Source: Planctomicrobium sp051465645 (GTDB taxonomy: Bacteria > Planctomycetota > Planctomycetia > Planctomycetales > Planctomycetaceae). Taken from it: a stretch of 64,000 bases of DNA. A program made the position numbers and the translations under genes. The notes below the pieces were generated by a model. It did no database searches and was not told where the DNA came from. It saw only the letters and a list, made by a program, of their open reading frames with translations. Each line of letters starts with the position of its first letter. The first letter of the stretch is position 1. The stretch lies in the NCBI RefSeq assembly GCF_051465645.1, contig NZ_CP195790.1, positions 3,844,001-3,908,000 on the forward strand, read 5' to 3'. Below are positions 55,396 to 64,000 of the stretch, piece after piece.

Positions 55396-55842
55396 ATGCG
55401 CCATGCAGCTCTTGTTCTTATGATTGTCGTGATGAGCATTGCCGGATGTGGCGGTGGCGAAAAGAAGCCAACCAACCGTCCCAAAACAGTCCCGGTAACG
55501 GGAACTGTCTCCCAAAAAGGTGCACCGGTTGCCGGAGCCAAAGTGTCGTTTGTTCCAGTCTCTTCCACTGACGTGGGAGCCATTGGCCTGACAAAAGATG
55601 ACGGCACATTTGAACTGATGACGTTTGAAAGTGGTGATGGTGCCATCCCAACCCAATTCAAAGTGACAGTTTCCAAGACTGTTGTTGAAGGGGGCGAACT
55701 CTCTGAAAGCAGCTTGAACACTTCGAAGGCTGGCGAAACCAAGTACCTGGTTCCTCAAAAGTATTCGAACCCAAATACTTCAGGACTTGCAGTGAAAGTT
55801 GAAGACGGAAAAACCAACGACTTCAAGTTCAACGTTGATTAG
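55396..55842 (+). CDS. Small lipoprotein, carboxypeptidase regulatory-like domain
   Basis: A 148-residue lipoprotein with lipobox SIAGC (Cys 18) followed by a Gly and Lys-rich spacer. The beta-rich part starts VPVTGTVSQKGAPVAGAKVSFVPV and continues VGAIGLTKDDGTFELMTFES, the pattern of carboxypeptidase-regulatory-like domains. It is the partner of the second DUF1559 gene. The frame is open upstream to 55372, but ATG 55396 opens the hydrophobic signal, and an AAGG lies nine bases before it. It differs from the first lipoprotein in sequence while keeping order and domain. Confidence 0.82.
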   Translation: MRHAALVLMIVVMSIAGCGGGEKKPTNRPKTVPVTGTVSQKGAPVAGAKVSFVPVSSTDVGAIGLTKDDGTFELMTFESGDGAIPTQFKVTVSKTVVEGGELSESSLNTSKAGETKYLVPQKYSNPNTSGLAVKVEDGKTNDFKFNVD

Positions 55843-55902
55843 ACCGGTTCGGGCTGTCATGTGACTGACTCAGTCACTCTGCTTCAAACTCATTGATAAA
55901 TA

Positions 55903-55936
55903 CAGAAGGCGGATTCCAAATGGAGTCCGCCTTCTG
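55903..55936. terminator. Bidirectional terminator between convergent genes
   Basis: CAGAAGGCGGATTCCA and TGGAGTCCGCCTTCTG (55903-55918, 55921-55936) form a 16-bp stem with one G-U pair and a tiny loop. On the - strand it is followed by TATTTATC. It sits between the + strand lipoprotein gene and the - strand gene ending at 55979. Confidence 0.75.
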
Positions 55937-55978
55937 CATTGGCATCTTGTGAATAGGGTTCTGAATGTCAGCGTGCCT

Positions 55979-56704
55979 CTACCGGCTTCGTTCGAAGTTT
56001 CCGGAGATTTTCACTTTGATTTTTCCGTTCCCTTTGGCCGATTGCGGAAGATTGATCTTCAACAGCAACTGCCCGGTTTGATTGGGTGAGAACTCTTTCT
56101 CGTTGCCAACTGCCACCACTTGAGGGCCATCTTTCTGTTGGCCGCGGCGCCCACCAGGTGTCGGTCCTTTTCCGACAAGTGCAACCAGACTTCCAAACGG
56201 AACGTTGTCGATGACTTCAAAGGTAATGTCATTAGACGGATATCCATTCGGCCCCAACTGCTCGCTGAGCGAGACACGGTAGGTGCCATCTGCTTCGATG
56301 CGAACAGGCTTGTCCTTTGTGACCGTCAGGCCAGTCTGAACCCAGCCTGCACCGGCTTCCACATCGATCAGAATCTCATTCCCTTTGAACACAGACTCTT
56401 CAAGAGTCTTGATTCGGGCCTTTACAACGTCCGCATCCGGCTTGATCTTGAGGATCGAGCTCAGCATCCCGATCGCTTTTTCTTTGTCTCCCGCCTCTTC
56501 GTACTTCCCAGCCAGATCGGCCAATCCGGCAAGGTAATCAGTCATGATTTTGTCCGCCTGCTGGTCAAGGACCTTAGCATTGGCCTGTGGCGGAGCAGGG
56601 CGGCGAGACGATTGTGCGGCGACTTGTTCCGCAGCAATCAATGGAAAAACAACCATCGCAGCCGGAATCGTCCAACATCGAGGTAACCGATGGGCCCAGT
56701 TCAT
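55979..56704 (-). CDS. Secreted protein with PA-IL/galactose-binding-like domain
   Basis: A 241-residue exported protein. A signal peptide (about residues 1-30, ending VAAQ) is followed by a helical, TPR-like stretch (KIMTDYLAGLADLAGKYEEAGDKEKAIGMLSSILKIKPDA). The C-terminal half (about 105-235) has the pattern of PA-IL-like lectin folds: GWVQTGLTVTKDKPVRIEADGTYRVS, then PFGSLVALVGKG, EFSPNQTGQLLLKIN and a closing strand. It may bind sugars in the periplasm or at the surface. A GTG one codon earlier is possible. GGAAGG lies upstream. It converges on the second lipoprotein gene. Confidence 0.68.
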   Translation of the reverse strand: MNWAHRLPRCWTIPAAMVVFPLIAAEQVAAQSSRRPAPPQANAKVLDQQADKIMTDYLAGLADLAGKYEEAGDKEKAIGMLSSILKIKPDADVVKARIKTLEESVFKGNEILIDVEAGAGWVQTGLTVTKDKPVRIEADGTYRVSLSEQLGPNGYPSNDITFEVIDNVPFGSLVALVGKGPTPGGRRGQQKDGPQVVAVGNEKEFSPNQTGQLLLKINLPQSAKGNGKIKVKISGNFERSR

Positions 56705-57284
56705 CACGACATCCTTCCAAAATCGAAACCGAAGTCACTTGAAGTCTGTTGATTAGATCAGCTTGCGATCGCATCTGTCTACGCCAACATGAGAGTAACT
56801 CGACGCATCATTCCCTGCCATGAATTGAATGGGCAACTCCATTTCGAACTGAATTCAGACCAGTTGAGTCGAGCGCAAAGTCTGCGAGAACAAGCCTCAA
56901 GGCTCGACAGAAACGCAACTTAAAGCGGACAGAACAACCCTCTGAATTCGCTGGGCTCTGCAGGAGATCTGTGAAATCAGGCCGATTCACGCGTTCACGG
57001 TCGCGAAGTTGTTGAGTACCATATCAATTGGAACCTTTCGCCAGAATTGCGCGTCGGAATGAGAACTGTTGGTCATTTCGATGCTGAGTTCAGGGCGAAC
57101 AGAGATCTGGGACTGAATTGGCAAGGTGAAAACTGTCGATTTCAATTCCTGTGAGAGATGAACTTCGCGGGCCGGGGAGAGTTCTGCCAGTATTGACAGA
57201 CTCCAGCGAGAACATTGAGGCCAGATCGTCAGACAACGTCGGATCGACTTGTTCGAATCAACGTGTCTGATTTGGGGTACAGCC
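56705..57284. other. Divergent intergenic region before the large repeat protein
   Basis: About 580 bases between the PA-IL-like gene (-) and the large + strand gene. A - strand frame at 56987-57286 lies partly opposite the latter and is not supported. No hairpin or promoter pair stood out. Confidence 0.45.
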
Positions 57285-60200
57285 ATGTCGGTGACAGAAC
57301 AGGAACGGCCGAATACCGGGACCTCGTCTCAGTACGTCGATTTTGACGAGTACATTGAGTACCAGTTGAAAAAGACACGCGCCGGGATTCACCAAACCGA
57401 TCTGATGATCGGTGGGATCACCCTGTGCGCTCTGATCACCGGCTACCTTCTGCTGTTCGCCATCTTTGATCAATGGATCATCCCCGGGGGATTCAGCGCG
57501 ACCATGCGCGTCGTGCTGCTGAGTATTCTCGGGGCGTCAGTCGTGACCTGGGTCGGGTGGAAGATTCTTCTCCCCTACTTCCGCAGCATCAATGCCATGT
57601 ATGCCGCGCGAGAGATCGAACGCACTCACCCGGAGTTTAAAAGCAGCCTCATGACTTGGGTGGACTTCCGTCGCTCCGGTCGTGAGATTCCGCAATCCAT
57701 TCTCTCCGCGCTGGAGAAGAGGACCGCTCAACAGATTGCCCAGACGAATGTCGACGAAGCCATTGATCGTCGGCTTCTGATGAAGGTGGCATATCTGCTG
57801 CTGGGTCTGGTTCTGCTCTTCTGTCTGTACACGCTGTTTTCCCCCAAGCGAATGACGACAACGCTCTGGCGTGCATTGATGCCGTTTTCGTCAGTTGCAG
57901 CAGCAACTCGCACTGAAATTCTGGAAGTCAAACCCGGGGATACCGAAGTCCTCGCTCGCGATCAGCTGAACGTCTCGGTTGAGTTGGGCGGTCACATTCC
58001 ACCGGAAGTGACCCTCTTCTTCTCAACGGCAGATCGTCGTTTTGTGAACGAACCGCTGATGATGCGGCCAGTTGAAGATAAGCAGAACCTCTTTCAAACG
58101 CGTTTAACCGGTGATGCCGGTCGTGGATTATTGAGCGATGTGAAGTACCACATTGCTGCCGGTGACACCCGCACTCGCAGCTATGACATTCGGGTCAATC
58201 AGCCTCCCACGGCGGAAGTGACCGAGATTACATACGACTACCCACAGTACATGGGACTGGAACGAACCACGCAGCAATCCAGTGTGATTGACGCATGGGA
58301 AGGAACCTGGATCACTGTCACAGCCCGCCCCAACATGCCGATCAAACGAGCTGTGATTTACTGCTCGGATCAGGAGACGATCGAAGAGACCGCCGAAGCA
58401 TACCCAATGCAGGTGCTTGATGACCGACTCTCGGCCAAATGGCAGTTGAAGTTCCGTGATGATGGAACGTTCGCTCGCTACTTCCATGTGCAGGTGTGGA
58501 ATGAACGGAATCAGAAGGACCCACAACCGACTCTTTATCGCATTAAAGTACGCCCGGACTTGAAGCCGGAAGTTGCTCTCGTCCATCCAGAACGTGACCA
58601 ATCTGTTCCGGCGAACGCCACGATTCCAGTGGGACTCACCGCTCGCGATCCTGACTTCCTGTTGCGACGAGTTTCTCTCAAGCTTCAGCTGAATGGAGAA
58701 GATCTCCTCGTACCGCCACCGTTGTTTACCGCACCTCCGGAAGTGCCAGAGTACCAGACCGTTCATCAGCTCGATGTCTCTAAGCTCAACGCAAAGCCAG
58801 GCGACCAGATCGCGTTGTTTGTCGAAGCCGAAGACAATTTCGAACCATTCGGCAAACGTCAAAAGAACATTAGTCGCAGCCCGCGCATCACTCTGACCGT
58901 CGTTGCCCCTGTTCCACCTGAAGAGAAGAAACAGCTCGAACAGCAGCAAAATGAAGAGCTGCAGAACAAGTTGCAACAGGCAGATCCAAATGAGCGGCCA
59001 CGGATGAATGACATGCCTCAGGAGCCGCAGCCTGATCAGCCGAAAGAGCAGCAAAAGAATCGAGACCAGCAGCAACAGCAGCCGGGTCGCGAACAGATGC
59101 AGCAGAAGGACGGCGAAGGCGGGGACAAAGGCAAACCGCAAGAGGGCAAACCTGAGGAAGGAAAGCCACAAGAAGGAATGCCGCAGGACAGTGCTGGTGA
59201 GAATGCGCAAAAGGACCAGCCAAAAGGGTCTCAACAGCAGCAGCCTCAACAAAAGCAACCGCAGCAGCAGCCCGGCGAGAAGGGATCCACTCCGCAAGAC
59301 GGGGCTCAGGGCGAATCTGGACAGGAAGGGATGCCTTCCGGGAACCAGCAAGGGACCGGCAATTCTTCTGGCAAGCAAAACTCTCAGAATCCGTCACAGC
59401 CTCAACAAGGTGAGATGCAGGATCCGAAAGGAACCCCGCAGGGGCCTGCTGGTGATCGCCAAAATAGAGGCACTCAGTCTCCAAATGAGCCACGTCCAGA
59501 CAAAGTGGGCGAGGATCAAGCGCTCCAGCGTTTGCTCGACTGGAGCCGCAAGCAGAACGAAGGAAAGAAACCTGAACAACGCGGAGATCAGCCGAAAGGT
59601 GATCAACCGCAGTCGTCCCCACAGCCGAACGGAACTCCTCCACAAGGAAACGATGGCAAGATGCCGGGGGAAGAGCGTTCACCGGATGGCATGAATGCAC
59701 CAAAGCCGGAAGGTTCGAATTCAAACCCCGCGCCTGATGCAGAAGGTAAAAGCGGGCAACAGAAAGCACCGGGGCAAGCTCCTACTCCGTCTCAGGAAGG
59801 TGAGAAGGATGGAAACCGTCCACAAGACGGTGCCGGAATGCAGAAGCCATCGTCGCCTGATCAGTCAGGCAGCGATCAAGGCAAGAAACCGATGGACTCC
59901 CCATCAGGCGAAGAAGGTGAACAGCAGAAGAAGAAGAATCAACCAGCTGGCCAACCGGGGAATGCTCCCAATAACCAGGACACAATGGGGCAGAAGCCTG
60001 ATAACAACTCTCCTGATAAGCCAAACTCCGATGGAATGAATCGCCCTTCTCAAAGCGAACAATCTCCAAACGGAACCGGGAAGAACGAACCAACCGAGCA
60101 GGGTGACAAAGGGAAGCCCGGCGAAGAGGGTGGCATGTCTGGAAAGAAACCAGATTCGACAGAGTCTGGTAAAGAAGGTTCTGCTACCAACAACTCTTCA

Positions 60201-61730
60201 GAGAAACCATCCGGAGACCAGAAGTCCCCTTCTCAATCACCTGCTGATCGCAACACACCGCAGCCGGGTGAGAATTCGAATTCTCCAAACGGCATGCAGC
60301 GCCCAGAGAACGCGCCGATGGAGTCACAGCCAGGGCAGACTCCATCCAAAGACCAGCAGCCAAAAGATCAGCAAGGGATGAACGGACAGAATCAACCTGC
60401 CCAGAATCAACCTGCCCAGAATCAACAAGGCCAGAATCAACAAGGCCAGAATCAACAAGGCCAGAATCAGTCTCAGCAGAACCAATCAGGGCAACAGCAA
60501 CCCGGCAATATGAGCCAGCAGGGGCAGAACCAAAATCCGCCTTCGCAGCAACAACCGGGACAGCAACAACCGGGACAGCAACAACCGGGACAGCAACAAC
60601 CGGGACAGCAACAACCGGGACAGTCTCAACCGGGACAACCCCAGCAGGGGCAATCTCAGAACGGGCAATCGCAACCCGGGCAGCAGCCTAATCAGCAGCA
60701 GCAACCCGGCGGTATGCAACAGCCCGGTCAACAGAATCAGAAGGGCCAAAGTCAGCCGGGACAGAACTCTCAAAATCAAGGGTCTGGAACTCAGCAGCAG
60801 GGGCAGCCTTCAGAAGGATCTCCGAAACAGCCGGGGAACAGCAACTCGATGAACCAGCGCCAACCCGGCGGGGAATCGAACTCTCCGATGGCACCAGATT
60901 CTCAACAGATGCCGCAGAACGGATCTCAGCAGCAACCCGGCCAAAATCAACCCGGGCAACAGCAGCCTGGCAATATGAATCAACAGAATCAGAACCAGCC
61001 GGGACAGCAAGGGCAACAGGGCCAAGGACAGAACGCCAATGACCAGGGTCGGCCGGGACAGAACCAACAGCAGGGAATGCCTCAACAGCAAGGCGACCAG
61101 AAACAGGGCGGACAACAACAGGGTGGGCAGCAGCAAGGACAGCAGGGACAACAAGGTGGAAAAGAGGGGCAGCAAACGCCCGGCAATCCATCGGGGGCTC
61201 CAGCTGGAACTCAACCCGGCGGACAGGAGGGGATGCCTTCTCAACAGCCAGGGGGGGAAGCTGGCAATGCACGTCCAAGCGGAGTCGGAAGCAATCAGGC
61301 TCCGTCCAACGCAACGAACGGCAGCGAAGGAGCCAGCGACCTGCTGACACCAGATCAGGCTGATATCGCCAATCGCAAAAAGGCGACCGAACTGGCATTG
61401 AAGCAACTCAAGCAGCAACTTGATCGGGGAGCCAAGCCGGATGAACTGATGAAAGAACTCGGCTTCACCGAACAGGATCTTGATCGGTTTATGAATCGAC
61501 TGGAAGAACGACTCGCCGACCCAGGCACCGATCGTTCCGCCGAATCTGAAGCCGCCCGACGCCAGTTCGAATCCATTCTCAAAGGCCTGCAAACCGGCTC
61601 CGGCGAGCAGATGCGTGGGAGTGGAGACCGCGAACGCAAAGCATCTCAGAGCTTTGGGTCTGGAAATCGCCCGATTCCTCCGGAATATCGGCGCGATACA
61701 GAGGCATATAAGCAAAAACTCTCCAAGTAA
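57285..61730 (+). CDS. Large membrane protein with Gln/Pro/Gly-rich repeat region (DUF4175-like)
   Basis: A 1481-residue protein. The N-terminal part has three membrane helices (about 41-61, 74-94, 166-186) and then a beta-rich extracytoplasmic region to about residue 560 (for example LNVSVELGGHIPPEVTLFF, EITYDYPQYMGLE), in the style of DUF4175-type proteins. About 800 residues of low complexity follow, rich in Gln, Pro, Gly, Asn and Lys, with tandem repeats of QQPGQ and NQQGQ. The last 130 residues are ordered again (ADIANRKKATELALKQLKQQLDRGAKPDELMKELG...). ATG 57285 was chosen; the frame is open 12 codons upstream. Function unknown; the long flexible part may span the envelope. Confidence 0.8.
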   Translation: MSVTEQERPNTGTSSQYVDFDEYIEYQLKKTRAGIHQTDLMIGGITLCALITGYLLLFAIFDQWIIPGGFSATMRVVLLSILGASVVTWVGWKILLPYFRSINAMYAAREIERTHPEFKSSLMTWVDFRRSGREIPQSILSALEKRTAQQIAQTNVDEAIDRRLLMKVAYLLLGLVLLFCLYTLFSPKRMTTTLWRALMPFSSVAAATRTEILEVKPGDTEVLARDQLNVSVELGGHIPPEVTLFFSTADRRFVNEPLMMRPVEDKQNLFQTRLTGDAGRGLLSDVKYHIAAGDTRTRSYDIRVNQPPTAEVTEITYDYPQYMGLERTTQQSSVIDAWEGTWITVTARPNMPIKRAVIYCSDQETIEETAEAYPMQVLDDRLSAKWQLKFRDDGTFARYFHVQVWNERNQKDPQPTLYRIKVRPDLKPEVALVHPERDQSVPANATIPVGLTARDPDFLLRRVSLKLQLNGEDLLVPPPLFTAPPEVPEYQTVHQLDVSKLNAKPGDQIALFVEAEDNFEPFGKRQKNISRSPRITLTVVAPVPPEEKKQLEQQQNEELQNKLQQADPNERPRMNDMPQEPQPDQPKEQQKNRDQQQQQPGREQMQQKDGEGGDKGKPQEGKPEEGKPQEGMPQDSAGENAQKDQPKGSQQQQPQQKQPQQQPGEKGSTPQDGAQGESGQEGMPSGNQQGTGNSSGKQNSQNPSQPQQGEMQDPKGTPQGPAGDRQNRGTQSPNEPRPDKVGEDQALQRLLDWSRKQNEGKKPEQRGDQPKGDQPQSSPQPNGTPPQGNDGKMPGEERSPDGMNAPKPEGSNSNPAPDAEGKSGQQKAPGQAPTPSQEGEKDGNRPQDGAGMQKPSSPDQSGSDQGKKPMDSPSGEEGEQQKKKNQPAGQPGNAPNNQDTMGQKPDNNSPDKPNSDGMNRPSQSEQSPNGTGKNEPTEQGDKGKPGEEGGMSGKKPDSTESGKEGSATNNSSEKPSGDQKSPSQSPADRNTPQPGENSNSPNGMQRPENAPMESQPGQTPSKDQQPKDQQGMNGQNQPAQNQPAQNQQGQNQQGQNQQGQNQSQQNQSGQQQPGNMSQQGQNQNPPSQQQPGQQQPGQQQPGQQQPGQQQPGQSQPGQPQQGQSQNGQSQPGQQPNQQQQPGGMQQPGQQNQKGQSQPGQNSQNQGSGTQQQGQPSEGSPKQPGNSNSMNQRQPGGESNSPMAPDSQQMPQNGSQQQPGQNQPGQQQPGNMNQQNQNQPGQQGQQGQGQNANDQGRPGQNQQQGMPQQQGDQKQGGQQQGGQQQGQQGQQGGKEGQQTPGNPSGAPAGTQPGGQEGMPSQQPGGEAGNARPSGVGSNQAPSNATNGSEGASDLLTPDQADIANRKKATELALKQLKQQLDRGAKPDELMKELGFTEQDLDRFMNRLEERLADPGTDRSAESEAARRQFESILKGLQTGSGEQMRGSGDRERKASQSFGSGNRPIPPEYRRDTEAYKQKLSK
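60390..60479 (+). repeat. 15-bp tandem repeat, NQ-x-x-Q unit, inside the large gene
   Basis: Two copies of aatcaacctgcccag (60390-60419) are followed by three of aatcaacaaggccag (60420-60464) and one diverged copy. The unit is five codons (Asn-Gln-Pro/Gln-Ala/Gly-Gln), so copy changes keep the frame. Confidence 0.9.
60549..60638 (+). repeat. 15-bp tandem repeat, QQPGQ unit, inside the large gene
   Basis: Five exact copies of caacaaccgggacag (60549-60623) and a sixth diverged copy. The unit encodes Gln-Gln-Pro-Gly-Gln. Exact identity over five copies points to recent slippage or unequal exchange and predicts length variation between strains. Confidence 0.92.
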
Positions 61731-61800
61731 CGCGACCAGAATTGACAGCCGTGAAATCTCGACCAACGATGATGGAACAGGATATTTCATCGTTAGTGAA

Positions 61801-63519
61801 ATGAGACCCAGCATTTCACAGTTGGTCAGGCTAGGCTGCGTTGTTGTGGAACCATATCCGCTTCGATTTTTGAAGAACCTCAATCGCGGTCGCGAAATTG
61901 CGACCGTCCTGTTGAACTACGGATTCGGCGATGTGCTTCAACGTCTGGGGCTCGCTCCCTATCTGAACTGGGGCAAACGGCTCATCTTCCGTAAACGCCG
62001 TGAGGCGATGGAACAGATGACCACCCCGCGACGGATTCGCATGGCGCTCGAAGACCTCGGGCCGACGTTCATCAAATTCGGTCAGGTACTCAGCACACGC
62101 CCAGATCTGATCCCGGCCGATGTCATCGACGAACTTGAAGTGCTGCAGGAACATGTTCCCCCGTTCGCTGAATCCGGGATGGAACGTGTTCTCGAAGAAG
62201 AGTTCGGCAAACCGATCTCCGAGATTTTCTCGTACTTCAACGATACCCCGCTTGCCGCCGGTTCCTTGGCTCAAGTTCATCTGGCAACGACACACACCGG
62301 ACATGAAGTCGTCGTCAAAGTCCGTCGCCCCGGTGTTGTGCAAGTGGTCGAACGTGATCTCGACCTGATGATGGAACTGGCGCAGCTGCTGGAAAAGCAT
62401 GTTCCTGAATCGCGATCGTTTGATCCGACTGGTCTGGTGAAATACTTCTCCAGAACGATTCGGCGCGAATTGAACTTTCTGCGTGAAGCGAGGTCGATGC
62501 AGGACTTTTCACGCTGGTTTATGGACGATCAGCGCGTTCATATCCCCATCGTTGAAGCAGACCTGACAACTGACGCCGTGATTGTGATGGAGCGAATCGG
62601 CGGCGTGAAAGTCACCGATATCGCGGGCATTAAATCGCTAGGGGTTGATCCGGCTCAGGTGGCGATCAATGGAGCAAGGATCTTTCTGAAGCAGGCCTTT
62701 GAGCTGGGCCGTTTTCATGGCGATCCGCACCCCGGCAACCTTCGAGTGCGAGAAGATGGCTCGATCGTGATGCTCGACTTTGGAATGGTCGGCTTTCTGG
62801 ATGACGATCGACGCGAGCAACTTGTCGATCTCTTCGTGGCCGTTGCTCGACGCGAAGTGAACGGGGCGATTCGAGTGATCACATCCCTGGGGCATCCCTC
62901 CTCCCCCAGCATTGATTCCACTCTTCTCCGCGCCGATGTCCGTGACTTTCTCGACACATACTATGACATCCCGCTTGAGCAACTCAGTGTCGGAAATATG
63001 CTCAATGACTTCCTGACGATTCTTTCGACACATGGACTGCGATGCCCCGGCGAACTGATGCTGCTGATCCGAGCATGCATCACGCTGGAAGGTGTTGGAC
63101 GACGACTTGATCCGAACTTCAATATGGCCGAGGTTCTCTCTCCATTTGTTGAGAAGTTGATCAAAGATCGATTTCGCCCCAAGCGATTGTATGACAGAAC
63201 GATTGCCGATCTGCGGCTGGTCACTCAGTCACTCCACAACCTGCCGATTCATCTGGAGAAAACACTACACAAAGCCAGTCATGATGATCTGAAATTGCAA
63301 CTGGAACACCGTGGACTGGATCGGCTGATTACCGAGTTTGATCGCTCAAGTAATCGTCTGGTGGTCGGCATGGTGATATCAGCGTTGGTTGTCGCCACCG
63401 CACTCATCCTGCGTTCAGCACCAATTCAGGCCATCTGGTTCGCAACACCACTCTTTATTCTCTCTGGGCTTCTCGGTATCTGGCTGATCTGGGGTATTCT
63501 CCGCAGCGGACGACTTTAA
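61801..63519 (+). CDS. ABC1/UbiB family atypical kinase
   Basis: A 572-residue member of the ABC1/ADCK/UbiB family. The family-specific N-terminal extension shows LEDLGPTFIKFGQVLSTRPDLIP (the KxGQ motif as KFGQ). The Ala-rich loop AAGSLAQVHLA replaces the usual Gly-rich loop, the ATP Lys is in EVVVKVRRPG, the catalytic loop is FHGDPHPGNL and the metal-binding Asp is in VMLDFGMVG. Two C-terminal membrane helices (from about residue 520) anchor it. UbiB supports quinone biosynthesis, probably as an ATPase. The frame is open upstream to 61615 inside the previous gene, but ATG 61801 begins the conserved part. Confidence 0.9.
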   Translation: MRPSISQLVRLGCVVVEPYPLRFLKNLNRGREIATVLLNYGFGDVLQRLGLAPYLNWGKRLIFRKRREAMEQMTTPRRIRMALEDLGPTFIKFGQVLSTRPDLIPADVIDELEVLQEHVPPFAESGMERVLEEEFGKPISEIFSYFNDTPLAAGSLAQVHLATTHTGHEVVVKVRRPGVVQVVERDLDLMMELAQLLEKHVPESRSFDPTGLVKYFSRTIRRELNFLREARSMQDFSRWFMDDQRVHIPIVEADLTTDAVIVMERIGGVKVTDIAGIKSLGVDPAQVAINGARIFLKQAFELGRFHGDPHPGNLRVREDGSIVMLDFGMVGFLDDDRREQLVDLFVAVARREVNGAIRVITSLGHPSSPSIDSTLLRADVRDFLDTYYDIPLEQLSVGNMLNDFLTILSTHGLRCPGELMLLIRACITLEGVGRRLDPNFNMAEVLSPFVEKLIKDRFRPKRLYDRTIADLRLVTQSLHNLPIHLEKTLHKASHDDLKLQLEHRGLDRLITEFDRSSNRLVVGMVISALVVATALILRSAPIQAIWFATPLFILSGLLGIWLIWGILRSGRL

Positions 63520-63662
63520 ACCTGATGGTCGAATAAGACGTCCTGCTTTTGGGGCATCCTGAAAGTGCATCGACGATCCTTGTGTTCTCTGTCAAAATTC
63601 ATCACTGAATTCATCTCTCAGCAATCGGTCCACTGGATTCATCAAGCCAGAAAGCACACCCG

Positions 63663-64000
63663 ATGAGACTTTGTCGATTTCAGAAGAATGGTCGTTCAGA
63701 GTTCGGCTTTTGCGTTGACGATGCAACCGTTGTCTCCGTCTCGGATGCAGCGTTGGCAACAGGACAGGCACCCGTCTCCGCCGAGACGATTCTGGATCTG
63801 CTTCCCGGCGGAAAACATGCTGCAGCAATTCAGCGACTGCAAGAAGCCATCACCGCAGACGTCATCCAGCAGTGCGGGACACCTGCGGACGTGCTCAAGC
63901 TGCTGGTCCCTGTTGCTGCGCCGGGGAAGATCATTCTGCTCGCCGGAAACTATGCCGATCACATTCGCGAAGGGGGCGGCAAGGCGGCGGAACGAAACCA
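63663..64000 (+). CDS. Fumarylacetoacetate hydrolase family protein (partial)
   Basis: The first 112 residues of a protein that runs off the right edge, starting at ATG 63663. The N-terminal domain (MRLCRFQKNGRSEFGFCVDD, a strand-rich start) and the segment PGKIILLAGNYADHIRE near residue 90-108 match the fumarylacetoacetase family, where this motif opens the catalytic beta-roll and holds the first His. Members cleave C-C bonds or hydrolyse acylpyruvates; the metal ligands further on lie outside the window, so the substrate cannot be inferred. Confidence 0.8.
   Translation, partial: MRLCRFQKNGRSEFGFCVDDATVVSVSDAALATGQAPVSAETILDLLPGGKHAAAIQRLQEAITADVIQQCGTPADVLKLLVPVAAPGKIILLAGNYADHIREGGGKAAERN

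Noticed and set aside
60390..60638. Regularly spaced repeats that might suggest a CRISPR array
   Set aside because: The units are 15 bp, directly adjacent without spacers, and keep the reading frame of the large gene.
58128..61883. Long open frames on the - strand (58128-59378, 58888-59769, 60688-61398, 60810-61883)
   Set aside because: They lie opposite the Gln/Pro/Gly-rich gene; the CAG/CAA-rich codons give long Leu-rich antisense frames. Their products are Leu/Arg repeats without domains.

Overview
The window looks like chromosomal DNA of a planctomycete, order Planctomycetales. The strongest signs are two DUF1559 proteins with type IV pilin-like leaders, each followed by a small carboxypeptidase-regulatory-like lipoprotein, together with a DUF4159 protein, an exported isoaspartyl methyltransferase, a very long Gln/Pro/Gly-rich membrane protein and many secreted proteins of lineage-restricted type. 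Species assignment is not possible from the sequence alone. No tRNA, rRNA, CRISPR array, insertion sequence or prophage was recognised.

Layout. Positions 1-9221 (all +) hold an exopolysaccharide or O-antigen-type cluster: a GT8, two GT2 and three GT4 glycosyltransferases, a Wzy-like polymerase and a WcaF-like hexapeptide acyltransferase. Positions 9278-23162 are a mixed region: an orphan histidine kinase, a PolB-type exonuclease, a DUF309 protein, an FtsQ/DivIB-like protein, a triple-PDZ secreted protein, altronate dehydratase, an exported phosphodiesterase, family X DNA polymerase and a membrane-anchored coiled-coil protein. Positions 23796-25936 (-) carry hemA translationally coupled to a HemX/CcsA-like gene. 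Next come a methyltransferase, a split LamG/beta-propeller protein, an SDR, an AAA+ ATPase with a winged helix, ApgM-type phosphoglycerate mutase and a DUF4159 protein.

Positions 34744-38053 are a pyrB-pyrC'-phosphotransferase operon in which the dihydroorotase-like protein has lost metal ligands, so it resembles the structural pseudo-dihydroorotases of Pseudomonas. An anti-sigma/ECF sigma pair follows (-). Then comes a tight rfbC-pdxA-pcm operon, a lipoprotein, priA, a metallophosphoesterase, yidC and an amino-acid-kinase-fold protein. Positions 52068-55842 carry the two DUF1559-lipoprotein cassettes. Positions 56000-64000 hold a PA-IL-like secreted protein, the 1481-aa repeat-bearing membrane protein, a UbiB/ABC1 kinase and the start of a fumarylacetoacetase-family gene.

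Functional themes are surface glycan assembly, envelope and secreted proteins, housekeeping metabolism (heme, pyrimidine, pyridoxal phosphate, glycolysis) and replication/repair (PolX, PriA, PolB-type exonuclease). I did not find a coherent new multi-gene system of the defence-island type. The best leads are single-gene oddities: the pseudo-dihydroorotase, the exported Pcm fusion, the FtsQ-like protein, the propeller-in-LamG protein, the wHTH-AAA+ protein, and a duplicated start region with a start-stop codon pair before the heme operon.
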